Shown here piece by piece: positions 44,943 to 52,851 of a stretch of DNA of 64,000 nucleotides. Position numbers and translations under genes: made by a program. Each line of letters begins with the position of its first letter. The stretch's first letter is position 1. The notes beneath the pieces are model-generated. The model was given only the letters and a program-made list of their open reading frames with translations, was not told the DNA's origin and did no database searches. The DNA is from Lachnospiraceae bacterium (GTDB lineage Bacteria > Bacillota > Clostridia > Lachnospirales > Lachnospiraceae), in the NCBI GenBank assembly GCA_028689655.1, contig JAQVCT010000004.1, positions 124,001 to 188,000 on the forward strand, given 5' to 3'.

Positions 44943-45863
44943 TTATCCTTTTACGGAGCCGATTGTGATACCTTTCACAAAGTATTTCTGTACAAATGGG
45001 TACACCAGTATGATGGGACCTGTGGTGATGATCGCCATGGCCATCTTCAGGCTGCTGCTGGGCATATTGGTGACCGGAATACCCGCTTTGCTGGCAATCT
45101 GCGCCAATGCCTGGGTCTTTTGCAGCAGATTGTACATCATATACTGCAGGGGATATTTGCTCTCTGTGTTCATATACAGCATGGCATTATACCAGTCGTT
45201 CCAGTATCCCAGTGCCAGGAAAAGTCCGATGGTAGCCATACCGGATTTCAACAGTGGCAGGACGATCTGGAAAAAGATACGGTATTCTCCCGCCCCATCG
45301 ATCTTTGCCGACTCGATGAGTGCAGTGGGCACCGAGGATACAAAGCTCCTCATGATCAATAGATAGAACACATTGAACATACCCGGGAAAATCAGTGCCA
45401 GTAAGCTGTCCTTCAAATGCAGATACTGTATGTAGTAAATATAGGTACTTACCATTCCCCCATTAAACAACGTGGTAAAGTAGAAAAAGAATGATAATTT
45501 ATTGCGATATTTAAAATCCTTACGGCTTATGACATAGGCTGTCATGGTAATTACCAGTAATCCTAAAAGAGTACCGACCACTGTGATGAAGATGGATACA
45601 CCATATGCCCTGAAAATCGTAAGTGGTGACTTGAATATCATCTCATATGCTTCCAGGCTGATGTCCTTCGGGAAGATACTGTAGCCGTGGAAACGAATAT
45701 ATTCCTCCGATGTGAAGGAAGCCGATATCAATAGTACGAAGGGAATCACACACAGCACTGCCATGAGAATCAGTGACAGATAGGCGATGGTATAAAATGC
45801 TTTTGAGGAACTGCTCAACCGCACCTTGCCTAATTTTATTTCTTTGGGTTCTTGTTTGCTCAT
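44943..45863 (-). CDS. ABC transporter permease, LplC/YtcP type (cluster 2)
   Basis: A 306-residue permease with six predicted helices. The EAA loop LIESAKIDGAGEYRIFFQIVLPLLKSG is near residue 190-215, and the family ending QKYFVKGITIGSVKG is intact. It pairs with the LplB-type permease upstream (29-bp gap). No ATPase gene is in the cluster, so an MsmX-type ATPase from elsewhere is presumed. Confidence 0.95.
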   Translation of the reverse strand: MSKQEPKEIKLGKVRLSSSSKAFYTIAYLSLILMAVLCVIPFVLLISASFTSEEYIRFHGYSIFPKDISLEAYEMIFKSPLTIFRAYGVSIFITVVGTLLGLLVITMTAYVISRKDFKYRNKLSFFFYFTTLFNGGMVSTYIYYIQYLHLKDSLLALIFPGMFNVFYLLIMRSFVSSVPTALIESAKIDGAGEYRIFFQIVLPLLKSGMATIGLFLALGYWNDWYNAMLYMNTESKYPLQYMMYNLLQKTQALAQIASKAGIPVTNMPSSSLKMAMAIITTGPIILVYPFVQKYFVKGITIGSVKG

Positions 45864-45892
45864 TTTCGCTCTTCCTTTCTTCTTTGAACATT

Positions 45893-46819
45893 CTAAAATA
45901 ATGCGTAGTCTTCATCAATATGTTTTACTACGGTGTTGACGATCATAATGATGATAAAGCACAGTAATGACTGGTAAAAGGAAGCTGCCGCCGACATTCC
46001 CAGATTGGAGTTCTGTAACAGGGAACGGAACACGTAGGTATCGATCACGTCCGTGGCGTTGAAGAGCTGTCCGTTATTGCCGATGATCTGATAGAACATC
46101 TCGAAGTCTCCTCGTAAGATTCGTCCTACCTGTAGCAGGATCATGGTGATCACCGTTGGCTTGATGCAGGGGATGGTGATATACCTGATACGCTGGAAGA
46201 TGCTGGCTCCATCAATGGCTGCCGCCTCATAGGTCTCAGAATCCACACCGGTAATTGCTGCAATATAGATAACGGAATTGTATCCACACCATTTCCAGGC
46301 GTTGAATGCACAGATGATGTAAGGCCACACCCCCGGCATGGAATAGAGATTCACGCCCTCTCCTCCAAAGCTTGTAATGATATGATTCAGAAATCCTGTC
46401 TCATAGTTAAAAAACGCATATACGAAGGTTCCTACAATGACCCATGAGATAAAGTAGGGTAAAAAGATAACGGACTGAGTAATCTTTTTGAATACCTTCT
46501 GGTTGATCTCTGTAATAAAAATGGCGATGACAATTGCCAGTAGCTGCGAAGTCAGTAGATTCAGAATATTGTACAGACAGGTGTTCTTGGTGATCAGCCA
46601 CCCTGTCCCTGAGGAGAACAGATAACGGAAATTCTCCAATCCGTTCCATGCGCTCCCGAATACGCCAAGATCATAACGGTAATTCTTAAATGCAAGGATC
46701 AATCCTGACATGGGAAGATATGCAAATACAATAATCAGAAAAAGTGCCGGTATCGTCATGATGAACAACGGTCTGTTTTTCTTCCACTCCTTTAAAAAAT
46801 TCTTCAGATGCACACTCAT
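45893..46819 (-). CDS. ABC transporter permease, LplB/YteP type (cluster 2)
   Basis: A 308-residue permease with the EAA loop YEAAAIDGASIFQRIRYITIPCIKPTV near residue 200-225 and the family-specific YLPMSGLILAFKNY in the first helix/loop. The start at 46819 (MSVHLKNF) has AAGGAG upstream, rather than the ATG at 46840. A terminator-like hairpin (46849-46896) lies just in front of the gene, in the leader or at the end of the histidine kinase transcript. Confidence 0.95.
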   Translation of the reverse strand: MSVHLKNFLKEWKKNRPLFIMTIPALFLIIVFAYLPMSGLILAFKNYRYDLGVFGSAWNGLENFRYLFSSGTGWLITKNTCLYNILNLLTSQLLAIVIAIFITEINQKVFKKITQSVIFLPYFISWVIVGTFVYAFFNYETGFLNHIITSFGGEGVNLYSMPGVWPYIICAFNAWKWCGYNSVIYIAAITGVDSETYEAAAIDGASIFQRIRYITIPCIKPTVITMILLQVGRILRGDFEMFYQIIGNNGQLFNATDVIDTYVFRSLLQNSNLGMSAAASFYQSLLCFIIIMIVNTVVKHIDEDYALF

Positions 46820-46848
46820 ACGCTCACTCCTTTTATTCACATAATATC

Positions 46849-46896
46849 AAAAAATCTATCAACCGTTCTGTGATACAGATGTTCAGCTGATAGATT
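46849..46896 (-). terminator. Hairpin with T-run between the kinase gene and the LplB-type permease
   Basis: On the minus strand AATCTATCA (46896-46888) and TGATAGATT (46861-46853) form a 9-bp stem followed by six T. A TATAAT hexamer (46903-46898) lies only a few bases before the stem, so transcripts starting there would begin inside or next to this hairpin. It may end the YesN-YesM transcript, partly or wholly, and separate it from the transporter genes. Confidence 0.7.
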
Positions 46897-46956
46897 TATT
46901 ATAGAAAATATTCTCTTTCTTTTGTATAGACCAAAGCTACGATAACAAGGAATATT

Positions 46957-48795
46957 TTACGAATTATTCAATTTTTCTTCCAACTCTTCATAGGTGTAAG
47001 CAGGAATCCGAAGGTATACTTTCGTTCCTTCCTCCGATTCCGTTTCGTAGGACACTCCATATTTTTCTCCATAACATAGCTGCATACGGAAATTCACATT
47101 TTTTACCCCGTAGCCCTGCTGCTTGTTCACGCTGTCACTGGTGAGCAGCGTCTCTATCTGCTCCCGGCTCATACCAGGCCCGTCGTCCGCGATGGAGAAC
47201 AGAATATCCTCCCCCTCCATCCGGGCACTCAGGGTAATATTACACTCGATGATATCCGGGTATTCCGCAATGCCATGCACGATGGCATTCTCCACAAAGG
47301 GCTGCAATATAATATTCAGACAGGCATAGGCGCGGATTGACTGCGGCACCTGAATGTCCATATTAATGGCACCTGCGAAATGAACATTCTCAATATTTAC
47401 GTAGGTCTCCACATGCTTCAATTCCTCCCCAATGAGGATCGCCGTCCTGCCATGATTCAGGCTCAACCGATAGAACTGACCAAGATTGCGCGCCATCAAT
47501 GCCACTTCCTCGGCACCGTGATCCACGGCTCCCCAGTTGATGAGATCCAGGGTATTATAGAGGAAATGAGGGTTGATCTGCGCCTGTAATGCCTTCAATT
47601 CCGCTGACATGACACTTTTTCCCAGTCTGTAATGCTCTTTCATCAGACGCTGCAGTTCTTCCGTCATATAGTTGAACTTCGTATAAATGGCATCCAGCTC
47701 ATCCCCTGACTTGCCCGGCGGAATGGATAGCTGGGTATTCAGATCCCCGTTCTCCACGCTGCCCATCCTCTGTTGCAGCCTGGAAAGGCGATTGGTATAG
47801 TATCGGGCAATGAGATAGGAAATCATCCCCACTGCCACGGACAGCACCACGATCATCACGCACATCAGCGTCAGTATGAAGTTGCTCCGGCTTCGGAACT
47901 CATCCTTTGGAATCAATGCAAAAATGCGCCAGTTATACTTTGACAGTTTCTGATGAAGTCCGTAAAGCTCCCTGTTTCCCACATTGCAGGTGGACCAGTT
48001 GGCAATCCAGGAATGTGGAAGCTGTTCCCTATCGTTGAGTTTTCCATACATTTCATCATCTGACGTCATCAGCAGGTGCTGATTCTCATCCAGAATATAG
48101 ATCAGGCTGTTCTCTGTATTTAATGCGTTATCCAGCACATTCTGAAAATTCTTCAACAGAGTCTCCACCTTCACGATATAGGTCTTCTCCTGTCCTCCCT
48201 GCTGCACCGTGATCTTTTTGAACAGTGCCAGATACGTATCCTTTCTGGTGGGTGCCGTAAATCTGGTCTCATCGATAAGGGCAAAGTAAGGCTTTCCTTC
48301 CTTCACACTGTCCATCAGTTCCTGATAATACGCTTTTTCCATCAGGGAAGATTCCTGATAGAAATGATAGTTATTATTGGAATAAGGAATGTCATCCGGA
48401 ATATAGATGGCGATTCGATAGGTAAAATTCGACTTCTCAATCTCGCGGATCGCCTCACTGATGGCATAGTATTCCCTGTAGACCTCCCCCATTTCCATGT
48501 ATTTTCCATAGTACGGAGATGAAAGAATCTCATTGATGTCGCGGTTCTCCGTAATCAGCAATGAGATAAAATTCATGTTATCTATGTAATTATTGATAAA
48601 ACTGTTTGCCTGAACACAGGACTGATCGATGGAATGGCGCAGTTGCTTCCGATAGGAATTATAAAATACGGAGTAGCCCAGGAAAAATGTTACCGCGCAG
48701 ATCACCAGCACCGGAAGGGTGTAGGAATAGACCATCTTTTTCTGCATGGACAGATTTCTGTAATGGTGTTTGATTTTCTCAAGGATCTTCTTCAT
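46957..48795 (-). CDS. YesM-type sensor histidine kinase (cluster 2)
   Basis: A 612-residue membrane sensor kinase with a first helix at about residues 22-45, a large extracytoplasmic sensor domain, a second helix at about 305-330, a HAMP region, the histidine block QAQINPHFLYNTLDLINWG (phospho-His410) and a HATPase domain (PFVENAIVHG; DDGPGMSRE). Its start overlaps the end of the response-regulator gene by 4 bp, so the pair is translationally coupled. It should sense the substrate of the LplABC-type importer that follows. Confidence 0.94.
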   Translation of the reverse strand: MKKILEKIKHHYRNLSMQKKMVYSYTLPVLVICAVTFFLGYSVFYNSYRKQLRHSIDQSCVQANSFINNYIDNMNFISLLITENRDINEILSSPYYGKYMEMGEVYREYYAISEAIREIEKSNFTYRIAIYIPDDIPYSNNNYHFYQESSLMEKAYYQELMDSVKEGKPYFALIDETRFTAPTRKDTYLALFKKITVQQGGQEKTYIVKVETLLKNFQNVLDNALNTENSLIYILDENQHLLMTSDDEMYGKLNDREQLPHSWIANWSTCNVGNRELYGLHQKLSKYNWRIFALIPKDEFRSRSNFILTLMCVMIVVLSVAVGMISYLIARYYTNRLSRLQQRMGSVENGDLNTQLSIPPGKSGDELDAIYTKFNYMTEELQRLMKEHYRLGKSVMSAELKALQAQINPHFLYNTLDLINWGAVDHGAEEVALMARNLGQFYRLSLNHGRTAILIGEELKHVETYVNIENVHFAGAINMDIQVPQSIRAYACLNIILQPFVENAIVHGIAEYPDIIECNITLSARMEGEDILFSIADDGPGMSREQIETLLTSDSVNKQQGYGVKNVNFRMQLCYGEKYGVSYETESEEGTKVYLRIPAYTYEELEEKLNNS

Positions 48796-49571
48796 ACAGG
48801 CTGCCTCTCACGATATTCCGAAGGGAGTATGCCCATCCTTTTCTTAAAAATCTTTGCAAAATAATTGGCATCCCTGTATCCCACCATCTCGGCGATATGG
48901 TAGAGCTTCCATCTGGGGTTATCCAGCAATTCTCTCGCCCTGTTAATCCGCTGCTCCGTGAGATATTGTCCGATGGTAACCCCCGTAGTCTTTTTAAACA
49001 AACTGCTAAGATACGTAGGCGTCAGATATACTTCATCCGCCAGCATCTGAATGGAAAGTGCCGGGTCTTCCAGATGTTCCTCCATATAGGTGATCACTTT
49101 CTGTACCGCAAACCTGGACTGGGTACTCTCGCACTCTTCCGAATGATATTCCTGTATCAGATGTACCTGTAAGATCTGTTTCGTCTGCTGTACCGTGTGG
49201 ACTCCCTGCTTCACCGCTTTGGACAGTGCTTCCATATCAATGGGTTTTTCCACATACCGCACAGCTCCAAGCTCGATGGCTGACATAAAGTATTCCTTAT
49301 CTGTGAATCCACTGATAAAGATAATCTGACACTTTTCCCATCTCTTTCGGAAGATCTCACACAGCTCTATCCCACTCATTCCCGGCATACGAATATCAGA
49401 AATGATAATATCCATATCTTTTTCTCTGGTAATTTCCAGTGCTTCACGGCCATTCTCTGCCGTATACACCTCGTCCACACCCAGTTCCTCCCAGGACATA
49501 TGCCGTTTGATACCACTTCGAATGACCGCCTCATCCTCCACTACCAGAAGACGTATCTTTGATTCCGCCAT
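48792..49571 (-). CDS. YesN-type response regulator, AraC-family output (cluster 2)
   Basis: A 259-residue response regulator: receiver domain with Glu-Asp-Glu (12-14), phospho-acceptor Asp59 in IIISDIRMPG and the conserved Lys in YVEKPID, then an AraC-type DNA-binding domain (about 155-255: LADEVYLTPTYLSSLFKK, IAEMVGYRDANYFAKIFKK). The gene is the first of its operon, and its own promoter carries the TGCACC box, so it may be autoregulated. It is the better candidate for the common activator of the three boxed promoters, although the paralogue at 25941-26660 is not excluded. Confidence 0.94.
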   Translation of the reverse strand: MAESKIRLLVVEDEAVIRSGIKRHMSWEELGVDEVYTAENGREALEITREKDMDIIISDIRMPGMSGIELCEIFRKRWEKCQIIFISGFTDKEYFMSAIELGAVRYVEKPIDMEALSKAVKQGVHTVQQTKQILQVHLIQEYHSEECESTQSRFAVQKVITYMEEHLEDPALSIQMLADEVYLTPTYLSSLFKKTTGVTIGQYLTEQRINRARELLDNPRWKLYHIAEMVGYRDANYFAKIFKKRMGILPSEYRERQPV

Positions 49572-49671
49572 GTTCCCATCCCTTCATCATCCTGTGATGC
49601 ATCTTTCTCCGATGCTTCACTTAGATATGTTCCTTTTTCCTATTTACATTTGATTCTATGTACTCATAGAT

Positions 49672-49724
49672 ATCATAACGAACAGGAGGGAAAATAAAAG
49701 GGAACTATTTTTCATTTTGGTGCA
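49672..49724 (-). promoter_or_regulatory. Activator-type promoter of the cluster 2 regulator operon (TGCACC box)
   Basis: On the minus strand TGCACC (49724-49719) is followed after exactly 41 nt by TATGAT (49677-49672). The preceding bases (AAAATAA) match the other two copies; the following bases diverge (AAAATGAAAA) but then AATAGTT recurs at the same offset as at 33,260. The promoter is divergent from that of minC. Confidence 0.65.
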
Positions 49725-49765
49725 TTATTTTATGATGTTTTATTCAGATATTGTCAATATGCCTA

Positions 49766-49794
49766 TTGGAATGTGCGCCATCTTAGGGTATAAT
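49766..49794 (+). promoter_or_regulatory. Promoter of the minCDE operon
   Basis: TTGGAA (49766-49771) and TATAAT (49789-49794) are separated by 17 bp. Transcription would begin near 49801, about 45 bp before the minC start. Confidence 0.65.
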
Positions 49795-49844
49795 CAATGA
49801 GCTCAGAATTTTGTCGTAATATGCGATGATTTAAGGAGGTGCAT

Positions 49845-50555
49845 ATGTCTGATTTAGTCATTTTAAAAAGTAATCGTTATGGAATTAATTTGCTTCTGGA
49901 CGCAAATGCTTCTTTTCTCTCTATTCAGGAAGCTGTCATAGAAAAATTTCAGGAGTCTGAAAAATTCTTTAAAAATGCGAAGGTAGGAATCTCCTTTGAA
50001 GGAAGAACCTTAAGTCACGAAGAAGAAAGATCGCTCATCGAAGCAATCCATGAACATTCTTCCGTGGAAATTCTCTGTATCATAGATCAGGATTTTAAAA
50101 GCGAAGAGTCCACCCGCCAAAGAGTAGAATCAACTCTGGCAACTTTGTCACAGGTGCAGCCTGCCGAAGGTCAGGTAGACTACGGTGATTATTACAAAGG
50201 AACCCTTCGTTCCGGTCAGTCTATCGTAAGTGAAGGAAATCTGATCATTGTGGGGGATGTGAATCCAGGTGCCCATGTATCGGCTGCCGGTAACATTATC
50301 ATTCTGGGTGCTTTAAAGGGAAATGTGCAGGCCGGAAATACCGGGGACGATAGCTGCTTTGTCTTTGCATTGCAGATGAATCCGATTCAGATTCAGATAG
50401 GCACTTATATCGCCAAAAGTCCAGACCGGGAAAAAGGGAAAAGACGCATCCGCAGAAGCGGAAAGGATAACCTGATAGAGGTTCAAATTGCATTTGTGAA
50501 AAATGATGCAATCTACATCGAACCTGTAAGCAAAAGTATATTAAAAAACATTTAA
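49845..50555 (+). CDS. minC: Septum site-determining protein MinC
   Basis: MinC, 236 residues, an inhibitor of FtsZ ring assembly away from midcell. The C-terminal beta-helix domain is clear: GQSIVSEGNLIIVGDVNPGAHVSAAGNIIILGALKGNVQAG (near residue 125-165). The N-terminal FtsZ-binding domain is less conserved, as usual. It is the first gene of minCDE. The ATG at 49845 has AAGGAGG at 49833-49839; a GTG at 49839 overlaps that site. Confidence 0.95.
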   Translation: MSDLVILKSNRYGINLLLDANASFLSIQEAVIEKFQESEKFFKNAKVGISFEGRTLSHEEERSLIEAIHEHSSVEILCIIDQDFKSEESTRQRVESTLATLSQVQPAEGQVDYGDYYKGTLRSGQSIVSEGNLIIVGDVNPGAHVSAAGNIIILGALKGNVQAGNTGDDSCFVFALQMNPIQIQIGTYIAKSPDREKGKRRIRRSGKDNLIEVQIAFVKNDAIYIEPVSKSILKNI

Positions 50556-50601
50556 TCATTACGTCAGCTACGCTGACGTTCAAAAAAGGAGGAACTAAGT
50601 G

Positions 50602-51393
50602 ATGGGTGAAGTAATCGTAATCACATCAGGAAAAGGCGGTGTAGGTAAGACGACTACAACTGCAAATGTAGGAACAGGTCTTGCACAATTAGATAAGAAG
50701 GTAGTTATGATTGATACTGACATCGGGCTTCGTAACCTGGATGTCGTTATGGGACTTGAAAATCGTATTGTATACAATCTGGTGGATGTCATTGAGGAAA
50801 AATGTCGTTTGAAACAGGCTTTGATTCACGATAAAAAGTATCCGGAATTATATTTATTGCCATCAGCTCAGACAAGAGATAAAGATTCTGTATCTCCGGA
50901 GCAAATGGTTGCATTAATTAATCAATTAAGGGAAGAATTTGATTATATTCTTCTCGACTGTCCTGCCGGAATCGAACAGGGCTTTAAAAATGCAATTGCA
51001 GGGGCAGATCGTGCTTTGGTGGTAACTACTCCTGAAGTATCAGCCGTACGCGATGCTGACAGAATCATCGGACTCCTGGAAGCCAATGAGATTAAGCAGA
51101 TTGATCTGCTGGTAAACAGACTTCGTATGGATATGGTAAAACGCGGCGATATGATGAACGTTGATGATGTGACAGATATTCTGGCTGTTAATCTGATCGG
51201 TGCAGTCCCTGATGATGAACATGTTGTTATCTCCACCAATAATGGAGAACCTCTGGCTGGGAACAATACGCTCGCCGGGCAGGCTTACTCCAATATCTGT
51301 AAACGAATCCTTGGAGAAGAAGTTCCTTTCCTTGATTTAGACGAAGTGAAAGGTGTATTTGGTAAATTAAAAGAACTATTCAAGAAAAATTAG
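50602..51393 (+). CDS. minD: Septum site-determining ATPase MinD
   Basis: MinD, 263 residues, a membrane-associated deviant Walker ATPase that recruits MinC to the membrane. It has GKGGVGKTT (residues 10-18), DTDIGLRNLD, LLDCPAG and a C-terminal amphipathic helix (GVFGKLKELFKK) for membrane binding. The start at 50602 has GGAGG 9 nt before it. It lies 46 bp after minC and 12 bp before minE. Confidence 0.98.
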   Translation: MGEVIVITSGKGGVGKTTTTANVGTGLAQLDKKVVMIDTDIGLRNLDVVMGLENRIVYNLVDVIEEKCRLKQALIHDKKYPELYLLPSAQTRDKDSVSPEQMVALINQLREEFDYILLDCPAGIEQGFKNAIAGADRALVVTTPEVSAVRDADRIIGLLEANEIKQIDLLVNRLRMDMVKRGDMMNVDDVTDILAVNLIGAVPDDEHVVISTNNGEPLAGNNTLAGQAYSNICKRILGEEVPFLDLDEVKGVFGKLKELFKKN

Positions 51394-51405
51394 GGGGAAA
51401 TCAAC

Positions 51406-51681
51406 ATGGGATTAATGGATTTATTCACAAAGAAAAAAAGTTCTGGAAATGTTGCAAAAGATCGCCTGAAATTATTACTGGTTTCAGATCGAGCTAACTG
51501 TTCACCTGAAATGATGGAAATGATTAAAAATGATATCATCGCTGTCATCTCAAAATATATGGAAATCGATGCTGATGCTCTGGATGTGAAAATCACAGAG
51601 ACGGATTCTGACTCCAACAACGGTTCTGTACCTGCACTGTTCGCCAACATTCCCATTAAGGATATCAAGCACAGTAAATAA
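51406..51681 (+). CDS. minE: Cell division topological specificity factor MinE
   Basis: MinE, 91 residues. It stimulates MinD ATPase and drives pole-to-pole oscillation or patterning. The anti-MinCD region (KDRLKLLLVSDRANCSPEMMEMIKNDI, residues about 18-45) and the dimerisation beta-strand region (ALDVKITE) are present. Its presence means this organism uses the MinE type rather than relying only on DivIVA/MinJ. AGGGGGAAA precedes the ATG. Confidence 0.97.
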   Translation: MGLMDLFTKKKSSGNVAKDRLKLLLVSDRANCSPEMMEMIKNDIIAVISKYMEIDADALDVKITETDSDSNNGSVPALFANIPIKDIKHSK

Positions 51682-51702
51682 TTCGAAGCGCATCAAACCA
51701 GT

Positions 51703-51764
51703 TACCGGACGCTGATCCGAACCCAAGTCTCATACAAGGCTGGGGTTCGGATCAGCGTCCGGTA
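51703..51764. terminator. Long perfect hairpin after minE
   Basis: A 22-bp arm (51703-51724, TACCGGACGCTGATCC...) is followed after 18 nt by its exact complement (51743-51764). It lies between minE (plus) and the cytidylate-kinase-like gene (minus). There is no T-run directly after it in either direction, so it would act as a structural barrier or a bidirectional terminator. The arms are much longer than a usual terminator. Confidence 0.75.
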
Positions 51765-51862
51765 GTTATTATATATCATTTCATATAATTTCTAAAAAAG
51801 CACATCCGTTTCCTGCCATTCAGTTAAAACATACCTCTTCAGACCAGTCCCTGTAATTTTTA

Positions 51863-52453
51863 CTATTTTCTGCGAACATCTATGTAATGAGTCAATACTT
51901 CCAGACTGGCATCCAGGCCAAGTCTGCTGCTGTTTATGGTGAGATCATAGACCTCTGCCTCACCCCATTTGGTGGTACAGTGACTGTCATGGTACTGACG
52001 CCTCCTGCAATTGTTCACATCGATGAGATCCTCTGCTTTTTTCTCATTGAGATTGTACAGCTCCATGATTCTCGCTTTCTCTATCTCACGATTTCCTGTG
52101 ACGAAAATAGAGATGACGCCCTCATAGTCCCTTAATATAGTCTCTGCGCACCGACCAACTACCACAAAGGACTTCCCCTCCTGGGCCTTTTTCCGAAGAT
52201 ACTCAAATTGAAGATTAGCCACATTATCTTCCGGAGAACTATTCATGCCTCTCACGGAGCGATACAGGAATTTGTTTCGTTTTACTTCATCATATTCCTC
52301 CAGGACACTGCTGTTCAGATTCTTTTCCTGTGCGATCTCCTTGAGTAAATTCTTGTCATAGAGTGGCAGTTCATAATGATCTGCCAGCTTCTGCGCGATC
52401 TCGTGACCGGCACTGCCGAACTGGCGGCCGATCGTTATAATCATTTGTTCCAT
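51863..52453 (-). CDS. Cytidylate-kinase-like family protein
   Basis: A 196-residue P-loop protein of the AAA_26/cytidylate-kinase-like family. The phosphate loop is GRQFGSAGHEIA (residues 8-19); FVVVGRCAETIL and a lid-like NNCRRRQYHDSHC follow. These Clostridial proteins are distinct from the true Cmk, and their substrate is unproven. The start at 52453 (MEQMIIT) is taken from the family pattern; GGCAGGG lies upstream. Confidence 0.87.
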   Translation of the reverse strand: MEQMIITIGRQFGSAGHEIAQKLADHYELPLYDKNLLKEIAQEKNLNSSVLEEYDEVKRNKFLYRSVRGMNSSPEDNVANLQFEYLRKKAQEGKSFVVVGRCAETILRDYEGVISIFVTGNREIEKARIMELYNLNEKKAEDLIDVNNCRRRQYHDSHCTTKWGEAEVYDLTINSSRLGLDASLEVLTHYIDVRRK

Positions 52454-52851
52454 TTTCGTAACCCTGCCTTTCTTGAACATCAGCCCATCTTATGGCCGAC
52501 ATCTGTTTTCTTAATTCTTAGTTCTTCTTTCCTATTGTTTATTACTCATTTCTTATTACTTATCACTTATTTCTCAATTACTTATTTCTCATTACTTATT
52601 TCTCATTACTTATTTCTCATTACTTATTTCTCATTGCTTATTTCTCATTACTTATTTCTCATTGCTTATTTCTCATTACTTATTTCTCATTGCTTATTTC
52701 TCATTACTTATTTCTTATTTTTGCATTACTTATTTCTTATTTCTTATTTTTGCATTTTTCATTTTTATGTTACGTCCGTACGCTCTATGGTGCAGATCAT
52801 TATTTTTATTTTCCAGTGGTTGACCCACTAAGTCATTTGTCACTCTCCTGA
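52454..52851. other. Intergenic region dominated by a 14-bp tandem repeat
   Basis: About 400 bp without a credible gene. About 52543-52760 is filled by tandem copies of CATTACTTATTTCT with occasional G for A and a few indels (period 14). Since 14 is not a multiple of three and both strands give low-complexity peptides, it is non-coding. It separates the ArsB/NhaD-type transporter (whose minus-strand transcript enters it) from the kinase-like gene. Confidence 0.75.
52543..52760. repeat. 14-bp minisatellite
   Basis: Roughly a dozen tandem copies of CATTACTTATTTCT, with the interior copies alternating CATTAC and CATTGC, and degenerate ends. Slippage-prone and likely variable between strains. 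Confidence 0.85.
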
